Below are positions 24,740 to 33,276 of a stretch of DNA of 64,000 bases, piece by piece. The notes below the pieces were generated by a model. The model saw nothing but the letters and a program-made list of their open reading frames with translations, was not told where the DNA came from and searched no databases. The translations under genes were made by a program, and so were the position numbers. How positions within the stretch are numbered: the stretch's first letter is position 1; every line of letters starts with the position of its first letter. Location: positions 1 to 64,000 of the forward strand of contig JAEUKI010000042.1 in the NCBI GenBank assembly GCA_016793325.1. The letters are read 5' to 3'. Origin of the DNA: Myxococcales bacterium. GTDB lineage: Bacteria; Myxococcota_A; Polyangia; Polyangiales; Ga0077539.

Positions 24740-25136
24740 GCCGCCCCCACCCGCGCTGCCGCGCGCCCCGCCCCCACGTAGTGCTGACAACGGAGGGCGG
24801 CCCCCACCCGCGCTGCCGCGCGCCCCGCCCCCACGTAGTGAGGGCGGGGCTTTGCGTTGAGGAAATGCAGTGATTGGACTCACAGGTTGATTGTGTGTGC
24901 CGCCACCTTTCGCGGTCACGTCCGCCCTCGAACACGCACCCCAATCGAGCGACAAGCGGCCCTTGCACGGAAGTAGCCCATACAATCAACCTGCCAGTCC
25001 AATCGTAGCATTTTCACATTGCAGAGCCCCGCCCTCACTACGTGGGGGCGGGGCGCGCGGCAGCGCAGGTGGGGGCTGCCCTCCATTGTCATCACTCCGT
25101 ACGGGCGGGGCGCGCGGCAGCGCGGGTGGGGGCTCC
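24740..25136. repeat. Long inverted repeat E1 with internal tandem units
   Basis: Left arm about 24740-24900, right arm about 24976-25136, centre about 75 bp. Each arm holds two tandem copies of a G/C-rich unit; in the left arm the period is 57 bp, with 40 identical bases at 24744-24783 and 24801-24840. The right arm carries the same units inverted. Complementarity continues inward through GATTGGACT...CAGGTTGATTGT. The 570-bp gap between the flanking genes contains nothing else recognisable. Confidence 0.85.
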
Positions 25137-25263
25137 GAAATCTTCGCTTTCCGCAGCAGCAATACGCCCGATCGCGATGTGTACCGCTGTCAGCGCGACG
25201 CGAGCGCTCCCCCTGCGCAACGATGAGCGAGCGCGGTCACCAAGTGTGCGAAGCTCCGCCGCC

Positions 25264-26085
25264 ATGGCGCAGCGCACGTTCTCGACGGTGACGCTCGACG
25301 CGCTCTCGATCGATGACGAGCGCGCGTTCGAGCACATGGCGCTCTATGCGCCGCTCGCGCGTGTCGTGCGCGAATCCGGGCTGACATTTCGCGTCGCGCC
25401 CGCGGGGAGCCCGCAGGCGACCTGGGCGCGGACGCTGTTTCTCAACCTCACGTTCTGGCACGGCGACGACGCGAGCGACGTGCTCAGCGAGCGCAGAGTC
25501 CCCGCGGACGTCGTCGCGCACATCGCGTGGCACCACCTCGCGAAGGGCGCGCTCGCAGGCGCGTCGTCGTCCGCCGAAGCGATGCTCCTCGGCGAATCCA
25601 TCGCCAGCGCCTTCGACCTCTACATGGTGGGAACGCTCCTCGCCGCCCAGCAAGAATGCGATTTTCTCGCGTCGCAGATGGACGCGATCACCGCCGCCCT
25701 CGAGGACGCTGGCTACGACGAGCGCGACGCGGCGCTCCGCTTCGAGCGCGCTGCGATGGACCCCGCGGGCGCGTTCGAGTCGCTGCGCGCGCTGTTGTTC
25801 GACGTCTCGACCGCGCTGCTCGAGGCCCGCTCGCTCGACGAGGCGACCGCTGTGTTCGACCGCTTCGAGTCGCACCCGGACACGCCGCTGTTGCACCACT
25901 ACGAGCTGTCCAACTGGATCTTGCACTGCAAGGCCTACGCGGACGGCGACGCGATCTCTGCGCAAAGAGCCCGAGATACGCACAGCGCGCTGCGCGAGGC
26001 GGGCTCTTCGATCCAGTGGCTCGACGAGCGCTGGCTGCGTCCTGCGCTGGCCGCGCTCGATCGCGCCAACCTCACTCGCGTGTGA
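25264..26085 (+). CDS. Hypothetical cytoplasmic protein
   Basis: 273 residues, soluble, acidic, mostly helical by composition. HIAWHHLAKGA near residues 89-99 has three clustered His that might bind metal, and RTLFLNLTFWHGDDAS precedes it. No family recognised. The start at ATG 25264 is chosen because upstream in-frame sequence lies in repeat E1. The last 14 bp overlap the convergent LysR gene. Confidence 0.6.
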   Translation: MAQRTFSTVTLDALSIDDERAFEHMALYAPLARVVRESGLTFRVAPAGSPQATWARTLFLNLTFWHGDDASDVLSERRVPADVVAHIAWHHLAKGALAGASSSAEAMLLGESIASAFDLYMVGTLLAAQQECDFLASQMDAITAALEDAGYDERDAALRFERAAMDPAGAFESLRALLFDVSTALLEARSLDEATAVFDRFESHPDTPLLHHYELSNWILHCKAYADGDAISAQRARDTHSALREAGSSIQWLDERWLRPALAALDRANLTRV

Positions 26086-26992
26086 CGCGAACGAGCGCAG
26101 CGCGCAGCCACGTGTGCGCGGGCGATGCCTCGAGTCGACCGTGAAAGAACATCGCGATCCGCGTCGAGGGCAACGAGACGGGCGGCGCGAGCAAGCGCAG
26201 GCCCAGCCCTCGCGCGAGCGGCTCGACCGCGGCGCGCGGCGCCGTGAGGACGAGGTCGCTCGCGGCCACGAGCGCGGGCGCAGCGACGAAGTACGGGACG
26301 CGGGCGGCGATCCTGCGGGACTTTCCGAGGCGCGCGAGCGCTGCGTCGACCGCCGTTCCGGGGCCGCCTCCGAGGCTCACGACGAGGTGGCCGAGCGCGC
26401 AGTACGCGTCGACGGACCACGGCCGCTTCAGCGCTGGATTCGCAGCACGAACCGCGACGATGAAGTCCGACTTGTACAGCGACCGTTGCTTGAGCTTGGT
26501 GGCCTCTCGCGCGACGGGCGGACCGATCGCGAGGTCGATCGAGCCCGAGAAGAGCGCGTCCTCGACGGTGGCGCGATCGTAGGAGACCACGGCGATCTCG
26601 ACGCCCGGCGCCTCACGACTGCAGAGCTGCAACAGCGGCGCGAGCACGCGCACGGCCACGGCGTCGCTCGCCGCGATCGTGAACCGCGTGCGCGCAGAGG
26701 CCGCGTCGAACGGCGCGGGCTTGCGCAGGACCGCGTCGAGCTCCGCGAGCGCCTCGGCGAGCGGCTTCGCGAGCGCCTCGGCCCGCGGCGTGAGGGTCAT
26801 CGTGTTTCCGTCGCGAACGAGCAGCGGATCGTCGAGCTCGCGCCGAAGCTGGGCGAGCGTGTGGCTCATCGCCGACTGCGTGACGCCGCACGCGTCCGCC
26901 GCGCGACGAACGCTGCGCGTCGCGAGCAACCGCTCGAGCGCGAGCAGCGCGTTGAGGTTCGAGACCCGCAGCAACGGACGATCAGCGGTCAT
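26072..26992 (-). CDS. LysR-family regulator
   Basis: 306 residues. Helix-turn-helix at about 15-75 (LLATRSVRRAADACGVTQSA, then LRRELDDPLLVRDG) and a periplasmic-binding-protein-like effector domain at about 100-300 (NodD/LinR-like subgroup, judging by RFTIAASDAVAVRVLAPLL). It diverges from the SDR gene at 27135 across a 142-bp region; that SDR is the likely target. I did not find an unambiguous T-N11-A palindrome there. Confidence 0.85.
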   Translation of the reverse strand: MTADRPLLRVSNLNALLALERLLATRSVRRAADACGVTQSAMSHTLAQLRRELDDPLLVRDGNTMTLTPRAEALAKPLAEALAELDAVLRKPAPFDAASARTRFTIAASDAVAVRVLAPLLQLCSREAPGVEIAVVSYDRATVEDALFSGSIDLAIGPPVAREATKLKQRSLYKSDFIVAVRAANPALKRPWSVDAYCALGHLVVSLGGGPGTAVDAALARLGKSRRIAARVPYFVAAPALVAASDLVLTAPRAAVEPLARGLGLRLLAPPVSLPSTRIAMFFHGRLEASPAHTWLRAALVRVTRE

Positions 26993-27134
26993 GAATCCTG
27001 TTCAAGTGCATATGAGAAATCATGAGCTTCCTGCAAGTTGTTCCTGGTCGCACGATCTCCCCACGAAAGGGACGATGCAGCGATGAACACGCGCTCCGAC
27101 ACGAACACCCAGAGCTCACGCGAGGAGCGACGCC

Positions 27135-28040
27135 ATGGCCGCTCGTAAGCCATCGATGAACGGACACCCGGATCCCAGCCTGCCGGTCGCGAAGGTCGAC
27201 ATCGACGCGCTGGATCTCGCGGGAAAGCGCGTCGCGGTCGTCGGAGGAACGGACGGGCTCGGACGCGCGATCGCGAGGCTCGCGGCCGCGCGCGGCGCAG
27301 ACGTGCTGGTGATCGGCCGCACGTTTCGCGACGAAGGCGCGGCGCGAACGACCTTCGCGCGCGCGGACCTCTCGTCGATGCGCGAGGCGGCGCGGGTGGG
27401 CGAGCTCATCGATCCAGGGACGGACATCGTCGTGCTCACCGCGGGAATCATGGCCGCGCCGAAGCGCGAAGAGACCAGCGAAGGGATCGAGCGGGACATG
27501 GCGATCAGCGCGCTCAGCCGCTTCGTGCTGCTCCGCGCGCTCGGGCCGCGACTGCGGGGCTCGCGCGGACGTCCACGGGTGTTCGTCATGGGATTTCCAG
27601 GGACGGGAACGCTCGGCGACCCGGACGACCTCAACGCGACCCGCGGCTACGACGCGATGCAAGCGCACTACAACACCGTGGCCGTCAACGAAGCGCTGGT
27701 GCTCGACGGCCGCGCGCGCTACCCGCACCTCGACGTGTTCGGACTCAACCCCGGCGGCGTGAAGACCAACATCCGAGCGAATTACCTGGGCGAAGGCTCG
27801 CTCAAGCACCGCTTCGCCGAGTGGATGATCGGGCTGCTCATGCCGTCGGCCGAGTCGTACGCGGCGAAGATCGTTCCGCTCTTCGTCGCGCCCGAGCTCG
27901 AGGGCCGCAGCGGCGCGATGTTCGGCAAGAAGGGGACAGCCATCGCGGCCACCGATGACTTCGACGCCGCGCGCGTCGCGCGCTTCATGGCCAGCGCCGA
28001 AGCGCTCACGCAACAAGCGCTCGATCGCGGCGCGAAGTGA
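27135..28040 (+). CDS. SDR-family oxidoreductase
   Basis: 301 residues with a 25-residue leader before the Rossmann loop (VVGGTDGLGRAIARLAAARG, about 35-54). The Tyr-x-x-x-Lys pair of classical SDRs is replaced: the equivalent region reads YDAMQAHYNTVAVNEAL, so it belongs to the retinol-dehydrogenase-like or atypical group and its catalysis needs testing. Divergent from the LysR gene, which probably regulates it; convergent with the MerR-TipAS gene, only 6 bp apart. Confidence 0.75.
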   Translation: MAARKPSMNGHPDPSLPVAKVDIDALDLAGKRVAVVGGTDGLGRAIARLAAARGADVLVIGRTFRDEGAARTTFARADLSSMREAARVGELIDPGTDIVVLTAGIMAAPKREETSEGIERDMAISALSRFVLLRALGPRLRGSRGRPRVFVMGFPGTGTLGDPDDLNATRGYDAMQAHYNTVAVNEALVLDGRARYPHLDVFGLNPGGVKTNIRANYLGEGSLKHRFAEWMIGLLMPSAESYAAKIVPLFVAPELEGRSGAMFGKKGTAIAATDDFDAARVARFMASAEALTQQALDRGAK

Positions 28041-28046
28041 GCGAGC

Positions 28047-28823
28047 TCACCGACGGGCGTTCGCGCGAATGGCCGCCGAAAGCCAGCGCGCAAGCCCTTC
28101 GCCGTACGCGTCGATGTTGGCCGCGAATCGCTCGTCCGCCTCGTACATGTCCGCGAGCGCCGCGTGCATGCCCTTCGCGCACGGGTAGAACCACTGATCG
28201 ATCGAGCGTCGGTGCCGCTCGGCGACGTCCATCGCATCGACGCTCTCTGGCGCGACGCCTTCGCGAAGCAGCTTCGCGGCGTCGTTCATGATCGCGTCCG
28301 ACTCGGCTTTGTAGCGACTCCAGTCCGCCTCGCTGTACTTGCTCGTGCGCTTCGAAGACTCGCGCCACGCGTCGGTCTGTCCCCAACGCTTCTCGGCTTC
28401 AGCCTCGTATTTCGCTGGATCGAATCCGCTGAAGATGGACTTCACTGAGTCGTGGCTCTCGGTCATGGTGCTTGCTCCTTCGTCGTCGAGCAGCGCCAGC
28501 GCGTCGTCGACGGCGCGCAGCATCGCCGCCGTTCGCTCGGCGCGCGCGGCGAGCTCCAGTCGTTGTTGTCGAAGCGCCGCCCGTCGATCGAACTGAGGAT
28601 CGTCGAGCGAACGCTTGATGGCCTCGAGCGACATCCCGAGCTCGCGACCGATGAGGATCTGCTGCAACCGCAGCAAATCATCGTCGTCGTAGAGTCGGTA
28701 GTCCGACGAGCTCCTCGCGGACGGACGGAGCAACCCGATCTCGTCGTAGTGGTGCAGAGCCCGCACGGACACGCCGCTCATGCGCGAGACGTCGCTCACT
28801 TTGTACGTGCGACGCGTGTTCAT
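28047..28823 (-). CDS. MerR-family regulator with TipAS effector domain
   Basis: 258 residues. The MerR winged helix (residues 6-75: YKVSDVSRMSGVSVRALHHY, then DYRLYDDDDLLRLQQILIG), a coiled-coil dimer helix (about 80-115) and a TipAS drug-binding domain (about 135-255: AEKRWGQTDAWRESSKR, MDVAERHRRSIDQWFYPC). TipA-type proteins bind bulky peptide antibiotics and activate transcription. No efflux or target gene is adjacent, so it may only autoregulate here. The MerR-type promoter upstream places the transcript start at or next to the ATG. Confidence 0.88.
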   Translation of the reverse strand: MNTRRTYKVSDVSRMSGVSVRALHHYDEIGLLRPSARSSSDYRLYDDDDLLRLQQILIGRELGMSLEAIKRSLDDPQFDRRAALRQQRLELAARAERTAAMLRAVDDALALLDDEGASTMTESHDSVKSIFSGFDPAKYEAEAEKRWGQTDAWRESSKRTSKYSEADWSRYKAESDAIMNDAAKLLREGVAPESVDAMDVAERHRRSIDQWFYPCAKGMHAALADMYEADERFAANIDAYGEGLARWLSAAIRANARR

Positions 28824-28830
28824 GAACGAG

Positions 28831-28861
28831 GGGTTAGTCCCTCACGTCGCGTGAGGGTCAA
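28831..28861 (-). promoter_or_regulatory. MerR-type promoter and operator
   Basis: On the minus strand the -35 box TTGACC (28856-28861) and a -10-like TAACCC (28831-28836) are 19 bp apart, the over-long spacing of MerR-controlled promoters. The spacer holds a perfect 8-3-8 palindrome (28839-28857, arms CCCTCACG/CGTGAGGG). The predicted start site falls within a base or two of the ATG at 28823, so the mRNA would be leaderless. Confidence 0.75.
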
Positions 28862-28969
28862 GACCGCGCCGTCGATTTCGTGCTCGCGCGTCGAGATGCA
28901 GCCGTCCCTGCGTCGCGCGTCCGTCGTCGCGTCGGGCTCTCTTGCGCAGGAGCCTCGCCGCCGGGCCTC

Positions 28970-29365
28970 TCACCCCTTGAACGACGGATCGATGCTCTGC
29001 ACGCGCTCGAGCAGCTTCCACACGCCGTTGCGCTTCTCGAGGCGGTCTTGGTACCCGCCGGTCGCGACGATCTTCGTGCTGTCGCTCGCGTCGACCACCC
29101 AGTACGACGAGACGGACGAGGCGTGATCGCCCGCGACGTCGATGCTCCACGCGCCGATCATGTGGCGCTTGCCCGCGGTGATCCCGCCGCTGTGCCACTG
29201 GTGGATCGTCGCGAGGATCTCGACTCGGCCCTTGGCCGTGCCGAACGGGCTCACGTAGACGCCGTCATCGTGGAAATTGTCTGCGAATCGAGCGTCGTCG
29301 TGGCTGTCGATCGAGAGGATGTATCGATTGAGCAGTTCGAGGATTTCGAGCTTGTCGTTGTGCAT
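28970..29365 (-). CDS. SnoaL-like (NTF2-fold) protein
   Basis: 131 residues, the size and pattern of SnoaL_4-type small cone-fold proteins: LNRYILSIDSHDDARFADNF, then DGVYVSPFG, HMIGAWSIDV and the C-terminal WKLLERVQSIDPSF. Members are polyketide cyclases, dehydratases or isomerases; catalytic residues cannot be assigned. ATG 29363-29365 begins the conserved part; upstream in-frame residues look non-coding. Divergent from the AraC gene at 29566. Confidence 0.72.
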   Translation of the reverse strand: MHNDKLEILELLNRYILSIDSHDDARFADNFHDDGVYVSPFGTAKGRVEILATIHQWHSGGITAGKRHMIGAWSIDVAGDHASSVSSYWVVDASDSTKIVATGGYQDRLEKRNGVWKLLERVQSIDPSFKG

Positions 29366-29565
29366 GATGGCCCTCGGCGCGGGTCTACGCCGACCGCCTG
29401 CGCCCGGCTTGAACGTGCTTGCGGTTCTCTCTCCGCGTCCAACATCCCTGGGCCATGGCTCGAGCGCGCGCGGCAACGTCGGGGGTGGTCGACTCACGGG
29501 CCCTCCGCCGCGACGGCGGATCGGCGCCGGAGTTTCACCGCTCGCACACTGAGCGAGTGTCGTTC

Positions 29566-30321
29566 ATGTCCGCGCGGGGCTGGGACATCGATTGGCGTCG
29601 GCTCACGGACGGCGCGCAGCTGACGCTCGTCGAAGCCGGCGGCTGCGAGTGGCGCGCGGGACGCTTCGTCGGCAGACGCTCTGCAGGAACGGTGTCCGTC
29701 GTCGCGCGCGGCGAGCTCGCGCTCGGCTCTCGGATCTTTGGTCCGAGCGACTTTTTTCAGGTCGAAATCGACGACGACCGCTTCGCGCGCGGCCTGAGGA
29801 CCGGCGAGCGCTCCGACCGCGCGTCTGCGTCAGCCGCGGCGAAGCTCGCCCGCGCCGTCCGCTCGCACGACGGGCCGCTCGCGACCGAGAGCGCGCTCCT
29901 CGAGCTGCTCTCGTTGCTCGACGCACGCGCGGCCAATGACCACCGCGTCGACGCCGCGCGCAGCGACCACTTCGCCGCGCGACGCATGCGAGACCTCTTG
30001 CTCGAGCGATACGCCGAACCGCTCACGCTCGACGACCTCGCGCGCGCTGCGCGGGTGAGCCCGTACTACGGGCTGCGCGTGTTTCGCGGAGCGTACGGGG
30101 TTCCACCGTTCGAGTACCTCGTGCACGTGCGGCTGCAGCGGGCGCGCTCGGCGCTGCGCGGCGGTCGACGAGCGGTCGACGTAGCGGCGGAGACGGGCTT
30201 CGCGGACCAGGCGCACCTGACGCGCTGGTTTCGACGGATGTTTCGCACCACGCCGAGCACGTTCGCGAAGGCGCTCGTCCCGACCCAGGCTCGAACTCCC
30301 GAGGGCAACCCCCGCGCGTAG
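29566..30321 (+). CDS. AraC-family regulator
   Basis: 251 residues. N-terminal cupin-like sensor domain (about 1-130; LTLVEAGGCEWRAGRFVGRR) and two AraC helix-turn-helices at about 150-245 (LTLDDLARAARVSPYYGLRV; VDVAAETGFADQAHLTRWFR). I chose ATG 29566; the frame is open for about 50 residues upstream, but that stretch lies in the divergent promoter. It probably controls the SnoaL-like gene. Confidence 0.8.
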   Translation: MSARGWDIDWRRLTDGAQLTLVEAGGCEWRAGRFVGRRSAGTVSVVARGELALGSRIFGPSDFFQVEIDDDRFARGLRTGERSDRASASAAAKLARAVRSHDGPLATESALLELLSLLDARAANDHRVDAARSDHFAARRMRDLLLERYAEPLTLDDLARAARVSPYYGLRVFRGAYGVPPFEYLVHVRLQRARSALRGGRRAVDVAAETGFADQAHLTRWFRRMFRTTPSTFAKALVPTQARTPEGNPRA

Positions 30322-30368
30322 CGGCGCGCGCCGCGCGGACGACGAGCGTCCGGCGGACGCGCGATGGG

Positions 30369-30995
30369 TCAGAGGCGCGTCGGCGCTGTTGAAAACGTGT
30401 GCGACGCAAAGAGCGTCGCCCGCTCGACGTTGCGCACCCACGGAGCGCGGCCCTTGTCCAAGCTCACGGTCTCTTCGAGCACGCCGCGCTCGTAGGCGTA
30501 GCGCTGCTCGATGCGATACGTGTCGAACGGCGCCATCGAGCTCACGTCCGCGCGAAACACGAGGCTCGCGTCGCGAAACTCACGATCCGTCCGCCCCTCG
30601 CCCGCCCCGAGCGTCGAGGTGAGCCGCATCGGGACGCGCCCGGCGCCGTCGACCGCGTCGAGGTCGATGCGAAAGAAGTACGTGAGCTCGCGCGGCCCCG
30701 CGCTCCCGTCGTACGCAGGGTGCCTGCGACGCATGTGCTTCACCGACTCCCAGTGATCCGCGTAGCGGCGCTGCTCGACGGTGAACTCGTAGTCGAACTC
30801 GGGCGTCCGTCGCCACACGCCTCGGTCGAAGCGCTCGGCGGCGGCGTACCCGACCCACACGAGCGTCAGCGCTGGTTGCGCAGGCGGCCCCGCGCGGGTC
30901 GGAAGCACGCCGCGCGCGTGCCCCGCGCACCCGTTTGCCGACGACGACACCGCCAACCACAAAGAGACCACCGAGAACATCGAGCGAGCTTTCAT
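30369..30995 (-). CDS. Predicted lipoprotein of unknown function
   Basis: 208 residues. A signal peptide (KARSMFSVVSLWLAVSSSANGC) with a lipobox-like end, Cys23 being the lipidation site. The mature part has WESVKHMRRRHPAYDG and RELTYFFRIDL and looks like a beta-rich periplasmic protein; no family is recognised. Divergent from the LysR gene at 31088 with a perfect 8-2-8 palindrome between them, so it is the likely regulated target. Confidence 0.7.
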   Translation of the reverse strand: MKARSMFSVVSLWLAVSSSANGCAGHARGVLPTRAGPPAQPALTLVWVGYAAAERFDRGVWRRTPEFDYEFTVEQRRYADHWESVKHMRRRHPAYDGSAGPRELTYFFRIDLDAVDGAGRVPMRLTSTLGAGEGRTDREFRDASLVFRADVSSMAPFDTYRIEQRYAYERGVLEETVSLDKGRAPWVRNVERATLFASHTFSTAPTRL

Positions 30996-31070
30996 CGTAG
31001 AGGACCTTTCGTGCCCCCAACGTAGGCCGCGGGCGTTTGGTCAACAATCATCGAGAAAATCAAGTATGAG

Positions 31071-31088
31071 TTGTTGATTCATCAACAA
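31071..31088. promoter_or_regulatory. Palindrome at the LysR start, probable operator
   Basis: Perfect 8-2-8 inverted repeat TTGTTGAT-TC-ATCAACAA that ends at the A of the LysR start codon. A further half-site TCAACAATCAT lies at 31041-31051. Both are well placed for a LysR tetramer controlling the divergent lipoprotein gene. Confidence 0.7.
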
Positions 31089-31960
31089 TGAACCTCAACC
31101 ATCTCGCGGTGTTTCGCGCGGTCGCTGAGCGGCAGAGCTTCAGCGGCGCAGCCACGGCGCTCGGCGCAGACAAGGCTCACGTGAGCCGGGTCGTGAGCGC
31201 GCTCGAACAGGCGCTCGGCGTCGTGTTGCTCGCGCGCTCGACGCGCAAAGTGACGCTCACGCCCGCGGGCGAAGGGCTGTTCGCGCTCGTTCGCGGTCCG
31301 CTCGACGCGCTCGAACGCGCGGGCCCGTCGATCGCAGAGCGCGTCAAAGCGCCGTCGGGCGTCGTGGTGCTCGCGACGACCAAGGACCTCGCGCAGGTGA
31401 TCGTCGCGCCGCTCTTGCCTGCGTTTCGCGCGAGGTTCCCCGAGGTCTCGGTGCAGCTCCGCGTGGGGCAAGAGCTCGAGAGCTTCGACGACCCGTCGCT
31501 CGACCTCGCGATGCGCGTCGGTCGGCAGTCGAGCAACGACGTCCGCGTCCGAAAGCTCGGCGACCTCGAGCTCGGGTTCTTCGCCTCGCCCCGCTACCTC
31601 GCCGCACGAACAGCTCCGCGCGCGCTCGCGGACCTCGCGCAGCACGAGACCGCGTGGCCGTACGACCCGAAGAGCAAGCGATCGAGCTTCGGCCCGACGC
31701 GCACGCCAGCCCCCTCGATCGCCTGCGACGACTTCACGGTGATCCTCGAGTTCGCCTGCGCCGCTGGCGGGATCGCCGTGCTCCCCACGCACATCGCGAT
31801 GCGCGCGGCGCGCGACGGCGAGCTCTCGCGCGTGCTCCCGGACATCGCGCTCGGCGCCGCGCCGCTGTACCTCGTCACGCGAAGACAGCGTCCCCTGCCC
31901 GCCCGCGTGCAAGCGCTCAGCGCCTTTCTCGCAGAGCACGCGCCCCTGCGGCTTCGCTGA
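31088..31960 (+). CDS. LysR-family regulator
   Basis: 290 residues. Winged helix at 1-65 (LAVFRAVAERQSFSGAATAL; LEQALGVVLLARSTRKVTLT) and effector domain at about 88-285, of the CrgA-like subgroup (ATTKDLAQVIVAPLLPAFRA). The ATG at 31088 overlaps its palindrome. Convergent with the macro-domain gene (12 bp gap). Confidence 0.85.
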   Translation: MNLNHLAVFRAVAERQSFSGAATALGADKAHVSRVVSALEQALGVVLLARSTRKVTLTPAGEGLFALVRGPLDALERAGPSIAERVKAPSGVVVLATTKDLAQVIVAPLLPAFRARFPEVSVQLRVGQELESFDDPSLDLAMRVGRQSSNDVRVRKLGDLELGFFASPRYLAARTAPRALADLAQHETAWPYDPKSKRSSFGPTRTPAPSIACDDFTVILEFACAAGGIAVLPTHIAMRAARDGELSRVLPDIALGAAPLYLVTRRQRPLPARVQALSAFLAEHAPLRLR

Positions 31961-31972
31961 CCGCGCCGCGCG

Positions 31973-32461
31973 TCACGCGAGGTCGTACACGGTCACGTTG
32001 ATTTTGTGTGCGACGAGCTCCTCTCGCACCATCGCCTCGACGATCGCCCAGTCCCCGCCCGCGAGGCCGCAGCCGATCCTCGGCATGTGCACGGTCGCGC
32101 CGCGCTCGATCGCGTGCGCGCGCACGGCGGCCAAGCCCTCGCGCATCGCGTCGTAGCGGACCGGCGGGGTCCCGTCGCGGCCGCGCTTGATGTCGCGCTG
32201 GCCGATGATGTTCGCGACGAAGAGCCCCTCGCCAACCTCCACAAGCTGCGCTGCGCCCAGGCGAAAACCGCCGCCTTCGCCGCTGCGATACCAAGCGCGG
32301 TACGCGCGCTCGGGCTGCTTCCAGCGCTTGGACAGCGCGCCGACGAAGCCCGCGCCCCAGCCGCCGATGTCGTTGCAAATGTGCGCGATGATCTTCGGCC
32401 CATCCCCGATGGGCGCGGTCGCGTCGCCAGTCACGAAGCGAAGCTCCGAGTCGCTGCTCAT
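31973..32461 (-). CDS. Macro-domain protein (ADP-ribose phosphatase / hydrolase type)
   Basis: 162 residues, a single macro domain. VTGDATAPIG, IAHICNDIGGWGAGF (12-40) and HMPRIGCGLAGGDWAIVEAM (about 124-143) are the ADP-ribose binding loops; the pattern is that of the Poa1p/TARG1 group that hydrolyses ADP-ribose-1''-phosphate or ADP-ribosyl-glutamate. Cytoplasmic. It stands alone, 54 bp upstream of the superoxide dismutase gene's stop on the same strand; no DraT/DraG-like or toxin gene is adjacent. Confidence 0.85.
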   Translation of the reverse strand: MSSDSELRFVTGDATAPIGDGPKIIAHICNDIGGWGAGFVGALSKRWKQPERAYRAWYRSGEGGGFRLGAAQLVEVGEGLFVANIIGQRDIKRGRDGTPPVRYDAMREGLAAVRAHAIERGATVHMPRIGCGLAGGDWAIVEAMVREELVAHKINVTVYDLA

Positions 32462-32515
32462 CGCGCGATCATAGCGCGCGACCAGGGCGCTCCCCCCTCT
32501 TCGCGTAGGCGTCGA

Positions 32516-33094
32516 TCAGGCGAAGTTCGACGCGGCGAAGTCCCAGTTCGCCAAGCTGTTGAGGAACGTCTCGACGAACTTCGCGCGCAGGTTGCGGTAG
32601 TCGATGTAGTACGCGTGCTCCCAGACGTCGCACGTGAGCAGGGGCTTCTGTCCCTTGGCGAGCGGGGTGTCCGCGTTGCTCGTCGTCACGATCTTGAGCG
32701 CGTCGCCGTCCTTCACGAGCCACGCCCAGCCCGAGCCGAACTGCGCGACGGCGGCGTCCGAGAACTGCTTCTTGAAGTCCGCGAAGCTGCCGAAGTCGCG
32801 CTTGATCGCGTCGGCGAGCGCGCCCGTGGGCTCACCGCCGCCGTTCGGCTTCATCGAGGCCCAGAAGAAATCGTGGTTCCACACTTGGGCGGCGTTGTTG
32901 AAGACCTTGCCCGACGAGCTCTTCACGATGTCCTCGAGGGACTTCTCGGCCTCGGGCGTTCCGCCGATGAGCTTCTCGAGGTTGGTCAGGTACGCCTGGT
33001 GGTGCTTCTCGTAGTGAAAGCCAAACGACTCCTCCGAGAGGTGCGGAGCGAGGGCGTTCTTCGCGTACGGCAGCGGCTTCATTTCGAACTTCAT
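32516..33094 (-). CDS. sodB: Iron superoxide dismutase
   Basis: 192 residues. Metal ligands His27, His74, Asp156 and His160 occupy nearly the same positions as in E. coli SodB, and Gln70 (NNAAQVWNHDFFW) is the outer-sphere glutamine of the Fe type. Cytoplasmic; dismutates superoxide. AGGAG 8 bases before the ATG at 33092-33094 fixes the start; a longer open frame upstream belongs to the shadow of a LysR gene. Regulation is not evident from the 180-bp upstream region. Confidence 0.93.
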   Translation of the reverse strand: MKFEMKPLPYAKNALAPHLSEESFGFHYEKHHQAYLTNLEKLIGGTPEAEKSLEDIVKSSSGKVFNNAAQVWNHDFFWASMKPNGGGEPTGALADAIKRDFGSFADFKKQFSDAAVAQFGSGWAWLVKDGDALKIVTTSNADTPLAKGQKPLLTCDVWEHAYYIDYRNLRAKFVETFLNSLANWDFAASNFA

Positions 33095-33276
33095 CGTCGA
33101 CTCCTTGTGTGCGGCGCGTGCGGACCGTTCGCCACGATGGCTCGGCAACCAGCGCCGCTGTCGTTGCTTCGAGGATCTCGAGCGGCGAGGTTCTACTCCG
33201 AAGCGCCAAGGGATCGGTATCGATGCTCGTTTATTGGCAAACGGGCAACGCATTGGCGGCCGTTCTGTGCCGCGAG

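Noticed and set aside
24735..25140. CRISPR array
   Set aside because: Units are inverted pairs with a 57-bp period and no unique spacers; no cas gene nearby.
24329..25226. Gly/Ala/Arg-repeat proteins on both strands
   Set aside because: They are translations of the E1 repeat units, present in inverted copies in several frames.
26993..27134. LysR operator between the LysR and SDR genes
   Set aside because: Short repeats such as TCATATGAG and TCATGAG are present but no convincing T-N11-A dyad could be defined.
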